From NCBI GenBank assembly GCA_946554445.1, contig CAMNSD010000021.1:1-64000 (forward strand): a stretch of DNA of 64,000 nucleotides, read 5' to 3'. Source of the DNA: an uncultured Lachnospiraceae bacterium (GTDB lineage Bacteria; Bacillota; Clostridia; Lachnospirales; Lachnospiraceae). The position numbers and the translations under genes were made by a program. The notes under the pieces are model-generated. The model searched no databases. It had not been told where the DNA came from and saw nothing but the letters and a program-made list of their open reading frames with translations. Shown piece after piece: positions 26,121 to 35,013 of this stretch (position 1 is its first letter; each line of letters begins with the position of its first letter).

Positions 26121-27278
26121 ATGAAAAAACATACTATTTTGCTCATGATTGCCCTGTTGTCCACTCTTTTATTGTCTGGCTGCGGCGAGGAAAGTAAAGA
26201 AAAAAGCATTGCTGAGCCAGTGGTGAAACAAGTGGAAACGGAGATAACGCAACCAGCGCCTCTTCCGGAAGAACAGGAGGAAGACGAGCCGGAGACCAAC
26301 GTCGATCTTCCGCCAGAAGAGGGTATGGTCCGCAGCCGGATCACCAATGAATGGGTTCCGCAAGAAGTAGACAACACAAGGCCCATCACCGTGATGATTC
26401 CTAATACCAAGACCGCCACCCAATACAGCCTTTCCAAGGCGGACGTACTCTATGAGTGCAACGTGGAGGGCAGTCTCACCCGTCTGATGGCCCTGTTCCA
26501 GGACTGGGGCTCCCTTGACAGGATCGGAAATATCAGAAGCTGCCGTGATTATTATGTGTACTGGTCCTTTGAATGGGATGCTTTTTATATCCACTGCGGT
26601 GGACCTTTCTATACGGATGACGTGCTGGGACGCGCCGACACAGAGCATATAGACGGGTTGAACAGCAGTAATTTCTGGCAGGCGGAAGATGCTGTCAGTT
26701 CCGGGGACAATACCTTTGTGGATGCCGAGGGCATTAGGGCTGATATCGATAAGTTGGATTATGATACGAAATATAGAAGCGGATATTCCGATGCAAAACA
26801 CTATCGTTTCGCCCCGGACAGTGAGCCTAATATGCTGACACAGTACAGCAACTCTATCACTGCGGGTAAGATTGATATGTCACCCACCTATCCAGTTACC
26901 AACTGCTACTTTGTCTATAACTCGGACACTGGTCTCTATGACAGATTTCAACATTTATCCGGCACTTCGGCCGGCCCGCACACAGATCCGGCCACAGGGA
27001 AACAGCTGGCTTTCAAGAATATTCTGATTCAAAATACTTATTATGAAGTACGCGATCAGAAAGGTTATCTGGCCTTCCAATGCCACGATACCACTAGGGA
27101 CGGTTGGTTTTTTACCAACGGCAGGGGCATTCATGTGACTTGGGAGAAAACCGCCGATTACAGCGCCACCAGATACTACGATGACAACGGTAACGAGATT
27201 GAACTCAACACTGGCAAGACCATGATCTGTATTGTGGAAGATGGGGACACCTTCCTGGTGGATAATAACAGAATGTAG
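26121..27278 (+). CDS. DUF3048 lipoprotein (YerB-like)
   Basis: A 385-residue secreted lipoprotein: signal peptide and lipobox LLLSGC, then an acidic, Pro/Glu-rich linker to about residue 60, then the DUF3048 domain. Diagnostic stretches are RPITVMIPNTK, LYECNVEGSLTRLMALFQDW, GNIRSCRDYYV and, near the end, DGWFFTNGRGIHVTWEK. B. subtilis YerB is the best-known relative; its function is undefined. The stop lies 4 bases from the end of the convergent GHKL kinase gene, with no terminator between. A promoter-like ATGACT/TATACT pair (26005-26034, 18-base spacer) precedes it. Confidence 0.9.
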   Translation: MKKHTILLMIALLSTLLLSGCGEESKEKSIAEPVVKQVETEITQPAPLPEEQEEDEPETNVDLPPEEGMVRSRITNEWVPQEVDNTRPITVMIPNTKTATQYSLSKADVLYECNVEGSLTRLMALFQDWGSLDRIGNIRSCRDYYVYWSFEWDAFYIHCGGPFYTDDVLGRADTEHIDGLNSSNFWQAEDAVSSGDNTFVDAEGIRADIDKLDYDTKYRSGYSDAKHYRFAPDSEPNMLTQYSNSITAGKIDMSPTYPVTNCYFVYNSDTGLYDRFQHLSGTSAGPHTDPATGKQLAFKNILIQNTYYEVRDQKGYLAFQCHDTTRDGWFFTNGRGIHVTWEKTADYSATRYYDDNGNEIELNTGKTMICIVEDGDTFLVDNNRM

Positions 27279-27282
27279 TTCT

Positions 27283-28614
27283 TCATGATGACTCCGCTGT
27301 CTCCGCCCATTTGGGTATATTCATGATCAGACGGAATATAAAGACTCCGTCATCATTGCGAAAATCTGTTTCACCGCCATATTGCTCGGCAGTCTTAATA
27401 ATACTGGACACCCCGATTCCGCCTGTAAATTCTGGTCGGGGTTGTCCCTTTCTGAAATCCAGTTCCATCTTACAGGTATTGCTGCAATAGATCACCAGCT
27501 TATTTTCCTTTTTCTTGACCAAAAGATGAATACAGCATTCTCTGTCTTCCATCTGACTGCGTGCTTCCATACAGCCGTAAATCGCATTTTCATACGCGTT
27601 CGACAATATAGTCACCATATCCATATCCGCTATGCCAAAGTTCTTATCCACTTCTGCATCAATGGTGATATTTATACCCTCCATCTTTGCCCATCTGGTG
27701 TAGGCTGACAGGATATTATTGACCGCCGTATTATCGCAAATGACGGGAACTGCACCCGTATCCATCTTGTTTTCATACTGCTTTAGATACTCTAACAGTT
27801 CATCCTCCTGCCCCCTGCGGACATACTCTGCAATTACCCTGTTATGATGTCTGATATCATGACGAATCCGTCGTCCGTTCTCTACAGATTCTTCCAGCAG
27901 TTCCAGCTGCCGCTCCAAAAGCTTATGGTTCATCTTCATGAGCTGGTTTTCCTTTTGATATTCAGATTCCTTGCCCATATGCAGATACAATCTTAATACC
28001 ACCAACTGCAAAGCCCCCGTCAGGAAAAAGTTGATCACCAGTTGAATCAACCGGTAGCCATTGTTCTCCACATAATGCTGGATAAAAGTGATCCCGATTC
28101 CAGAAAAAAGACTGACGATCAGGACAGTCACACTAAACATGTCCATCTCCGTCGCCAGATAAGTGTCAAATCCTTTCAACGGCCTTCTCATATACTTTCC
28201 AATCCAAAACATCATAGTCAGGATAATGATAATCCTCGCAATGATGTCCGCCCATATATTTCCATGAAAGAAAACCCTGGCCGTCTCAATTCCACCCACA
28301 ATAAACACGGCTGTTAGATAAAAAGTAAACGCCAGATTATAAACAGTCAAAAAAATACTTTTATTGCTGACAACCAGCGATACTAATACAAAAGCGCCAA
28401 AAATGACAAAGGTTATCATCCTAATACAGCTTTGCCAGTCCACCACATACCAGACACAGGCCATCACCACTGCCGTCACACAGAACACACCATAAATCAT
28501 GGCCACTTTTCTATTGTTAAAACGCGGCTCGTCAATCTGTAAAAACAAAATGATCGTGCCTATCGTACAAATCGCAAACCTAATAAAGGCAATATATACC
28601 GAACCACCCAGCAT
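27283..28614 (-). CDS. GHKL-domain sensor histidine kinase (AgrC-like)
   Basis: A 443-residue kinase with six or seven hydrophobic helices over residues 1-210, a coiled region (about 215-245), the H-box GRRIRHDIRHHNRVIAEY, and a GHKL ATPase with LSNAYENAIYGC and GGIGVSSIIKTAEQYGG. This architecture normally works with a LytTR response regulator and often a peptide signal, but no such genes are adjacent. It lies 217 bases after the M56/BlaI pair on the same strand, so it could belong to their transcript. The ligand is unknown. Confidence 0.88.
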   Translation of the reverse strand: MLGGSVYIAFIRFAICTIGTIILFLQIDEPRFNNRKVAMIYGVFCVTAVVMACVWYVVDWQSCIRMITFVIFGAFVLVSLVVSNKSIFLTVYNLAFTFYLTAVFIVGGIETARVFFHGNIWADIIARIIIILTMMFWIGKYMRRPLKGFDTYLATEMDMFSVTVLIVSLFSGIGITFIQHYVENNGYRLIQLVINFFLTGALQLVVLRLYLHMGKESEYQKENQLMKMNHKLLERQLELLEESVENGRRIRHDIRHHNRVIAEYVRRGQEDELLEYLKQYENKMDTGAVPVICDNTAVNNILSAYTRWAKMEGINITIDAEVDKNFGIADMDMVTILSNAYENAIYGCMEARSQMEDRECCIHLLVKKKENKLVIYCSNTCKMELDFRKGQPRPEFTGGIGVSSIIKTAEQYGGETDFRNDDGVFIFRLIMNIPKWAETAESS

Positions 28615-28831
28615 CTTTCTCTACCCTCTGCCATTGCATATTTATCCGATAACCTATCATCTGATAAGCTATCTATACCTAATCTATCCTATACCTAACA
28701 ACCTAATACCCAGACATCGTATCTGTAACTCAGCACATTTTCTGACACCGTATACGACTATATAACTATAACAAAAAGAGAGAAAATTTTGCGGATTTTG
28801 GTATACATCGCACTTTTGAGGGTATACTTTG

Positions 28832-30592
28832 TTAATTCTGGGGAATCCAGATGCCCGATTTGCCATAAGGTTGTATCATTTTTACCTCCATACTTACCGC
28901 CTCTTCCGGAAAATCTATGGACACCGTCACACTTCCGTCTTCCCGCTCATCGCCTGCATGCACAGCCACCTTTGTTTCGTCTTCCGATAAATTCAGAAGT
29001 GTCCGAGCCGCCGTCTGTGGCGCAAATAGACTTTGATAACTTTGATAATACCCGCCGGCATTTCTGTCTTGCAGAGCATTCTCATTCAAGGCTTCCCCCG
29101 CGCCATTGGTCAGATAATCCATCGGCGTATTATGGATCCCTTCTCCGTATGCCGCCACGAAACTACTGCTGTCAGAAACACTATTCATATAGAACATATC
29201 ACTTTCTACAACCCGATAACCGTTATCCACAAGCTGCCATGTCAGGCGTTCCTGCCATACTGTCACATGGGGATCCGATGTCCAGGCATAATATATGATT
29301 ACAGCTTCCTGCGACGTACATTCCGCGATTCGGTAATCGTTCTGTGCATTCCATGGCCAGGGACTGGACCATCCAAAGCTGTAGACACCTTCCTCCCCGC
29401 TCAATAACTCCTCGTTCTGAAACTGTTCTCTTTTCTCCTTCGTGCAAAGTTCCACAATCCTGTTTCCGTCCCTGTCGCAGACAGCCTGCGCCCAAGTGTT
29501 TGCCGTCTGCCAAAGCTGTTCTTCCTGCCGTTTCATTGGCAGGGGATCCGTTCCTAATATTACCAATGCCGCAATCACTGCTGCCAGAGCCGCTGTAGCA
29601 ATGGCAAGTTTCGGTTTGCGCCAGTGCATGACATTCTCAATCCGCTTTTTCGCATCCTTCTCCCCGAAAGCAAGGGGTGCCCCACCCGGAAACAGTCCAC
29701 CCGCCGACAACTTTAATAAAGATGCCGCATAATCCGCCCGGATATCTTTCTCCATCTTCCGTATAACAGCTTCATCGCAGGACATCTCCATATCCTTCCC
29801 GGACAGATAAAAGGCCGCCCAGATGAGAGGATGAAACCAGTAAACTGCCAGCGCCAAGAATGAAAGCAGCCTTATGATATGATCGCCCCTTCTTATATGT
29901 GTCCTCTCATGTAAAATAATATATTCCCACTCCTTTTTATCTAAGGAAGAAGGCAGATAGATTCTTGGCCGTATCAGTCCGATCACAAAAGGCGTAGGGA
30001 TATAATCCGACAGATAAATATTGTCCTGCACCTTCACCGCTCCCTGAAGCCTGCGGCTAAAAATAATCAAGCTGACGATACCATACACCAATATCATAGC
30101 CATTCCCGATATCCAAACATTGCATGCCACCCACAAGAGCGTTCGTGTGTCTTGGGACAAATAAATACCCTCATGCGCCATTTCAACTTCAAAAGCATCC
30201 AAGACAGGTTTGACCGCCTGATTCTTTTGTGCCGCCTCTTCCATCTGTATCTCCGGAAAAGTTCTATTCTCCGCAATCTGCACACGACCGGCCTCTGCTC
30301 TGTCGAATAATGCAAAAAAGGAGACTGACGATACAAATGTAAACGGACATAACAGCCGGTACAATACAAGTACCCATAATAGATAACAATATATCTTCGG
30401 CGCCCTCCGTAACAAAACCCGCAGCAAAAGTATCACCATAACAATCCCTCCTGCTGTCAAACTGCGGTACAACACTTCCAAAAACATCCTCCTGCCGCCA
30501 CTGATATAAGCAATCTCATGAAATTCCTCATATAGTCCCATCTTAAAGATTGTCCTCATTCCCCTAAAAATCATATTGATCCATTCTTCCAT
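28832..30592 (-). CDS. BlaR1/MecR1-type M56 membrane metalloprotease without penicillin-binding domain
   Basis: A 586-residue membrane protease of the family that cleaves BlaI-type repressors after sensing a signal. The N-terminal half has membrane helices around the zinc motif HERTH in YIILHERTHIRRGDH, followed by WFHPLIW and EMSCDEAVI. A further helix (ALAAVIAALVILG) leads to an external domain of about 230 residues. BlaR1 has a beta-lactam-binding domain with SxxK there. Here the tail instead resembles DUF4829-type lipoprotein domains (QTANTWAQAVCDRDG...ELCTKEKREQF), so the signal is probably not a beta-lactam. It starts 27 bases after the repressor gene. Confidence 0.88.
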   Translation of the reverse strand: MEEWINMIFRGMRTIFKMGLYEEFHEIAYISGGRRMFLEVLYRSLTAGGIVMVILLLRVLLRRAPKIYCYLLWVLVLYRLLCPFTFVSSVSFFALFDRAEAGRVQIAENRTFPEIQMEEAAQKNQAVKPVLDAFEVEMAHEGIYLSQDTRTLLWVACNVWISGMAMILVYGIVSLIIFSRRLQGAVKVQDNIYLSDYIPTPFVIGLIRPRIYLPSSLDKKEWEYIILHERTHIRRGDHIIRLLSFLALAVYWFHPLIWAAFYLSGKDMEMSCDEAVIRKMEKDIRADYAASLLKLSAGGLFPGGAPLAFGEKDAKKRIENVMHWRKPKLAIATAALAAVIAALVILGTDPLPMKRQEEQLWQTANTWAQAVCDRDGNRIVELCTKEKREQFQNEELLSGEEGVYSFGWSSPWPWNAQNDYRIAECTSQEAVIIYYAWTSDPHVTVWQERLTWQLVDNGYRVVESDMFYMNSVSDSSSFVAAYGEGIHNTPMDYLTNGAGEALNENALQDRNAGGYYQSYQSLFAPQTAARTLLNLSEDETKVAVHAGDEREDGSVTVSIDFPEEAVSMEVKMIQPYGKSGIWIPQN

Positions 30593-30619
30593 GTTTTCTC
30601 CCCCACACTCTACAGTCGG

Positions 30620-30982
30620 CTATCTTTCCCTGTTCTTATCGATAATCCCCTGCAATTCCCTAATTTCTTCCTCTGACAACTTACTCTGTGAAGTAAAAGC
30701 CGCCAAAAATTTGGGCAGAGAACCGCTAAACGACTCCTCCACAAACTGTCTGCTCTGCATGGCATAAAATTCCTTTTTATTTACAAGGGATGTCACCACG
30801 CCCTTGTTATTCTGAAAAAGTTCCCGGTCGCATACCCTGTGAAGGATTGTATATGTCGTAGACTTTTTCCAATTTAATTCCTTCTCACACAGCTTCACCA
30901 GTTCCCCGGACGATACTGGTTCATTCTCCCAGATAAGATTGGCAAAACGCCGCTCTATTTCTCCTAATCTGTATTCGGCCAT
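30620..30982 (-). CDS. BlaI/MecI/CopY-type transcriptional repressor
   Basis: A 120-residue winged-helix repressor. Features: LGEIERRFANLIWENEPVSSGEL (helices 1-2), NWKKSTTYTILHRVCDRELF (recognition helix and wing), and the C-terminal dimerisation segment with the protease-sensitive region around FAAFTSQSKLSEEEI. It is the first gene of the pair with the M56 protease, which would inactivate it by cleavage. Two CTAC/GTAG-type palindromes lie upstream (31035-31075), consistent with autoregulation. Target genes beyond this pair are unknown; the GHKL kinase downstream is a candidate. Confidence 0.93.
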   Translation of the reverse strand: MAEYRLGEIERRFANLIWENEPVSSGELVKLCEKELNWKKSTTYTILHRVCDRELFQNNKGVVTSLVNKKEFYAMQSRQFVEESFSGSLPKFLAAFTSQSKLSEEEIRELQGIIDKNRER

Positions 30983-31034
30983 ATTTTCTCCTTTCCCGTA
31001 TTTTCCCTGCTCTTTTTTGGCTTTATAATATCAA

Positions 31035-31049
31035 TCTACTCTCTGTAGA
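31035..31049. promoter_or_regulatory. BlaI-type operator 1
   Basis: TCTAC-N5-GTAGA palindrome about 55 bases upstream of the repressor start. The CTAC/GTAG core resembles the TACA/TGTA half-sites bound by this family. Confidence 0.6.
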
Positions 31050-31058
31050 CCATTTATA

Positions 31059-31075
31059 GTCTACTGTTTGTAGAC
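31059..31075. promoter_or_regulatory. BlaI-type operator 2
   Basis: GTCTAC-TGTTT-GTAGAC, a perfect 6-5-6 palindrome centred about 25 bases from operator 1. Twin operators of this spacing are usual for BlaI/MecI repressors. Confidence 0.68.
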
Positions 31076-31182
31076 CTTTCTGTCAAGAGGATTTTCTACG
31101 CAGATAAATACTATGTTTACAACTGTATCCAGAAAAATATGGCAATGATGCTATTTTGTTCTTATAAATCAGATGATATACT

Positions 31183-31782
31183 ATGAATAAAAACGGGAGA
31201 AGGGAATCCTTGAGAGAAAATATACAGACATTCCGCAAATTATTTTGGTCAACGTTAAAACTCAGCGCCTGTACTTTCGGCGGCGGGTTTGTTATTATTC
31301 CCCTGATGCGCAAAAAATTCGTGGAAGAACTGCACTGGATTGAAGAACAGGAAATGCTGGACCTGACTGCCATCGCCCAGTCTTCTCCGGGGCCCATTGC
31401 CGTAAACGCTGCTATTTTGATTGGCTATCATGTAGCAGGCGCTCTTGGTGCGTTGATGACCGTCCTGGGAACTGTTTTACCGCCGTTAGTCATCATCTCT
31501 ATCGTTTCCCTTTTCTATCAGGCCTTTCGTGATAATGTCATTGTCAATATGGCGATGATGGGAATGACCGCGGGTGTGGCCGCTGTGATCTGCGACGTTG
31601 TCCTGTCCATGGGAATGGCCATTCTTAAGCAGAAACGAATCTTTCCTATCCTTGTTCTTCTGGCATCCTTTATTGCTGTTCGATTCTTCCACGTGAATAT
31701 TATTCTGATTATTTTTCTCTGTGGTATTGTGGGCGCGGCAGATGCGTTCTATCAAATGCGCCGTAAAATCCATCATCCGTAA
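31183..31782 (+). CDS. Chromate transporter family protein, second single-domain half
   Basis: A 199-residue short-chain CHR protein: LSACTFGGGFVIIPLMRKKFVEEL, AIAQSSPGPIAVNAAILIGYHVAG and six hydrophobic segments. It is the likely partner of the half at 22306-22869. A -10-like TATACT (31177-31182) directly touches the ATG at 31183, whereas TTG 31210 has GGGAGAAGG before it and would leave a short leader. The true start may therefore be 31210, nine codons later. Not in an operon with its neighbours. Confidence 0.88.
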   Translation: MNKNGRRESLRENIQTFRKLFWSTLKLSACTFGGGFVIIPLMRKKFVEELHWIEEQEMLDLTAIAQSSPGPIAVNAAILIGYHVAGALGALMTVLGTVLPPLVIISIVSLFYQAFRDNVIVNMAMMGMTAGVAAVICDVVLSMGMAILKQKRIFPILVLLASFIAVRFFHVNIILIIFLCGIVGAADAFYQMRRKIHHP

Positions 31783-31845
31783 AATCCATCATTTATAATA
31801 GGTCTGAATTTTTTTGGAGAAGATGCACAGAAAAGACATCTGTTA

Positions 31846-31874
31846 TTGACAAGAAATGAGAAATTTATTACAAT
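31846..31874 (+). promoter_or_regulatory. Strong promoter of the ABC importer operon
   Basis: Perfect TTGACA (31846-31851) and TACAAT (31869-31874) with a 17-base spacer. The leader is about 120 bases and contains AAGTTC/GAACTT and ATGGCT/AGCCAT inverted repeats that could serve regulation. Confidence 0.8.
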
Positions 31875-31999
31875 GAATATGTCAATTGCTCAAAAGTTCA
31901 AACGAACTTATTGTGCAGATTGTCTTAAGGGCGAAGAGCCCGGCATTTTCATGTTGTAAGTATGGCTAAAAGCCATAACTAAAAAAAGGAGGTATAACT

Positions 32000-33919
32000 A
32001 TGAAAAAGCTTACTGCAATGCTGCTTGTTGCAGCCATGACGATTGGTCTTGTGGCATGCGGCAACAATGCTGGCACTCCCGACAGCGGAAACGCTCCCGC
32101 TCAGGATGCTGGTACCGAAACTTCTGGGGGGGGGGCTGAGGCTGAAGCGCCTGCGGCTGAAGAACCTGCTGCTGAGGAGCCTGCTGCTTCCGGAACTGAT
32201 GACGTCAATGTGCTGCCCAGGGAAGAGACTCTGTACTTCGCAGGACAACAGTGGGGCGCTGTCAATAGTTGGAACATAATGGGTACCAACCAGAATAACG
32301 CTATGGCGATTGCCGGCGGCCCTTCTGGATATCGTACTCTGATGTTCGAAACACTGTATATGTACAACTTTATGAACGGTGAAATCATCGGCCTGTTGGC
32401 GAATGACGATTATGCATGGAACGATGATATGACCCAGATGACATTGACAATCAAAGACGCTGCTAAGTGGTCCGATGGAACACCCGTTACAGCTGATGAT
32501 GTAAAGCGTACCTGGGATGTCAGTGTTGAGATTGCAAACGGAACTGGTTCTACATACGGTTCTTACATTGATTCCATTGACGCTGATGGCAATACTGTTA
32601 CCATCAACGCAAAATTGAATGATGCAGGGCAGCCCGTGAACCCTCTGAAGGTTCTGGATTTCCTGACAGGTGCTCCCATTGCACAGGCTGCTTGGATTGA
32701 CACACTTTCCGATCGCTGCGGCGGCGATGCTACTGCAATGTTAAATGATCCTGGCGATGATGTTGTATGGTCCGGTCCTTACACCAAGTATTTATCTGAT
32801 GACCAGCGTGTGGTTCTGGTACGCGATGACAATTACTGGGGCCAGGATGCTTCCATGTGGGGTTCCCTGCCTGTTCCGAAGTATATCGCACATGCAATGT
32901 ATGCTGACAATGCAGCTGGTGAAGTTGCTCTGAAAGCCGGTGAGGTTGATGTCTGCCAGCAGTTCATTGGTAACATCCAGGATCTGTGGCTGAATGACGG
33001 ACTTCCGATTTCTACATATTATGAAGAAGCTCCTTACGGCGTATGCCTGACCATGCCTACCGCATGGTACAACATGAACATGCCTGTATTGGCTGAGAAT
33101 CCTGCTCTGCGTAAAGCTATCGCAATGGCAGTTGATTATGATCACATTATTTCCGCAGCTATGACGAACCAGTCTCCTACCTTCAAGGATGTTCCTCGTT
33201 CTGTGATGAATCCTACCAGTGGTGAGCAGGCTCTGTATAATGCAAGTGAAGTTGCTGACCTGCAGTGGGAAGGCAATGACATCGATGGCGCTATCGCTCT
33301 GCTGGATGAGGCAGGTATCGTGGATAATGATGGTGACGGTTATCGCGAGTGGAACGGCGAGAAGATCTCCCTGAACGCTGTATGCCCGAATGGCTGGTCT
33401 GACTGGCAGGCTTCCATGGTTGACGTGGCAGCAGCCGGAGAGAAGATTGGTGTTGAGATTACAACTCTGTATCCTGAGTATGATATTTATCAGACCGTAT
33501 TTACCGATCCTAACCAGACCGAATATGCTATCTTCATGTGGTCTCCTGAGGCTGCATCTCCTTCCAACCCTTGGACTCGTGTAAACCAGTTCATGGGTAT
33601 GGATTATGTAGGCGTTCAGAATAACTGGTCCGGTAACTGGGGACAGTATAAGAACGAAGAAGCGGATAAGCTGATCAAGCAGATTCCGTTGACCACTGAC
33701 GAAGCTGAACTGAAAGACCTGTATACACAGTTGGTTGAGATTTATCTGACCGAAGTTCCCAGCTTCTCATTGATGTATCGTCCTTCCGTATTCCATGCGG
33801 TAAATGAGTCTATATGGACCAATTATCCTGCTGGAGATGATGGACGCAATATTCCTCCTGCTGACTGTACAGACGGTTATGGTATTGCCGCTTTGTATGA
33901 GCTCGAGTTAGTACAGTAA
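32000..33919 (+). CDS. ABC importer substrate-binding lipoprotein (SBP family 5)
   Basis: A 639-residue lipid-anchored binding protein (signal peptide, lipobox GLVAC). Family 5 members bind peptides or oligosaccharides. Features: LTIKDAAKWSDGTPVTADDVKRTW, RKAIAMAVDYDHI, and ALLDEAGIVDNDGDGYREWNG near residues 430-450. The mature N-terminus is a low-complexity Ala/Glu/Pro linker (residues 30-70) that contains a run of ten G (32126-32135) encoding three glycines. The gene heads an operon with two permeases, two ATPases and a GH3 glycosidase, so the cargo is probably a beta-glucoside oligosaccharide rather than a peptide. AGGAGG precedes ATG 32000. Confidence 0.93.
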   Translation: MKKLTAMLLVAAMTIGLVACGNNAGTPDSGNAPAQDAGTETSGGGAEAEAPAAEEPAAEEPAASGTDDVNVLPREETLYFAGQQWGAVNSWNIMGTNQNNAMAIAGGPSGYRTLMFETLYMYNFMNGEIIGLLANDDYAWNDDMTQMTLTIKDAAKWSDGTPVTADDVKRTWDVSVEIANGTGSTYGSYIDSIDADGNTVTINAKLNDAGQPVNPLKVLDFLTGAPIAQAAWIDTLSDRCGGDATAMLNDPGDDVVWSGPYTKYLSDDQRVVLVRDDNYWGQDASMWGSLPVPKYIAHAMYADNAAGEVALKAGEVDVCQQFIGNIQDLWLNDGLPISTYYEEAPYGVCLTMPTAWYNMNMPVLAENPALRKAIAMAVDYDHIISAAMTNQSPTFKDVPRSVMNPTSGEQALYNASEVADLQWEGNDIDGAIALLDEAGIVDNDGDGYREWNGEKISLNAVCPNGWSDWQASMVDVAAAGEKIGVEITTLYPEYDIYQTVFTDPNQTEYAIFMWSPEAASPSNPWTRVNQFMGMDYVGVQNNWSGNWGQYKNEEADKLIKQIPLTTDEAELKDLYTQLVEIYLTEVPSFSLMYRPSVFHAVNESIWTNYPAGDDGRNIPPADCTDGYGIAALYELELVQ

Positions 33920-33935
33920 ATTAAAGTATGGTAGA

Positions 33936-33965
33936 AGGGGCCATGCTCCGGTGGAGCATGGCCCT
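33936..33965 (+). promoter_or_regulatory. Intercistronic hairpin after the binding-protein gene
   Basis: GGGGCCATGCTCC/GGAGCATGGCCCT, a 13-base stem with a 3-base loop and no T run. It probably protects the binding-protein message or partly stops transcription, giving more binding protein than permease. Confidence 0.75.
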
Positions 33966-33994
33966 ACACATTTAATTTGGAAGGAGGAATACGT

Positions 33995-34999
33995 GTGAAA
34001 GGTTACCGCAAATATTTCGGGAAAAAAATTATCTGGTTTATTATCACTTTTATTGCGGCTGTTATTTTGAATTTCGTTCTGCCTCGGCTCATGCCATCGG
34101 ATCCAGTAGCGGCCATCACTGGCAAACTGATGTCCGGTACCACTGATGCTGCCGCAGTGCAGCAGGTTTATGAGCGTTATCAGGAGGAATTCGGGACCAA
34201 CAAGCCCATGTACCAGCAGTTTTTTATATTTTGTAAGAACGCGCTTCAGGGCAACTTCGGCTTATCTTTCAGCCAGTATCCCCGCCCTGTCAGCGATATT
34301 ATCGGCAGTGCTATCGGTTGGACGATAGCGTTGCAGCTTCCGGCAATCTTAGTCGGATGGTTGTTGGGAAATATTCTGGGTGCTCTTGCAGCTTATGTCC
34401 GCAAAGGATTTGACAAGGTTCTGCTTCCGGTATTCTTATTCTTAGGCAATATTCCTGCCTTCGGTATGGCGGTAATCTTGTTGGTGGTATTTGGCGTCTA
34501 TCTGAATATAGCGCCTACTGCGGGCGGTTACTCCTTTGACATGATTCCTCACTTAAGCTGGGATTTCATTAAATCCGTGATTTCCCATTATCAGCTGCCT
34601 TTCTGGTCTATCGTACTGATCTCCATTGGTGGGCAGGCTGTTGGTATGCGTTCTATGTCCATCTATGAGTTGAATGCTGATTACGTGAAATATTCCCGTT
34701 TCCTGGGCATCAAGGATCGTAAGATCGTGGGTTATGTGTTCCGTAATGCGATGCTGCCACAGGTGACTGGTCTGGCTCTCAGCATAGGTACCATGATAGG
34801 CGGCGCCCTGGTGGCGGAGATCATTTTCTCTTATCCGGGACTGGGCAGTACCATGTATTCAGCGGTGACGGCGGCGGATTATCCGCTGATTTCCGCTACC
34901 ACACTGATTATTACGATCATGGTTCTTTTGGCTAACTTTGCGCTGGATATTGTCTACGGCTTCATTGATCCCAGAGTTAAAGCCGCACAAGTTGATTAG
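33995..34999 (+). CDS. ABC importer permease 1 (DppB/OppB-like)
   Basis: A 334-residue inner permease with six helices. The N-terminal helix is followed by the external region [13 protein letters not shown] usual for this family, and the EAA coupling motif lies in [23 protein letters not shown] 33995 is chosen because AAGGAGGA precedes it at correct spacing. It pairs with permease 2, whose gene starts 14 bases after its stop. Confidence 0.93.
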   Translation: MKGYRKYFGKKIIWFIITFIAAVILNFVLPRLMPSDPVAAITGKLMSGTTDAAAVQQVYERYQEEFGTNKPMYQQFFIFCKNALQGNFGLSFSQYPRPVSDIIGSAIGWTIALQLPAILVGWLLGNILGALAAYVRKGFDKVLLPVFLFLGNIPAFGMAVILLVVFGVYLNIAPTAGGYSFDMIPHLSWDFIKSVISHYQLPFWSIVLISIGGQAVGMRSMSIYELNADYVKYSRFLGIKDRKIVGYVFRNAMLPQVTGLALSIGTMIGGALVAEIIFSYPGLGSTMYSAVTAADYPLISATTLIITIMVLLANFALDIVYGFIDPRVKAAQVD

Positions 35000-35013
35000 G
35001 GGAGGGATAGAAG

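Noticed and set aside
31762..31797. Short direct repeat at the end of the second chromate-transporter gene
   Set aside because: Two copies of a 16-base unit (CCGTAAAATCCATCAT) at the stop codon; too small to assign a function.
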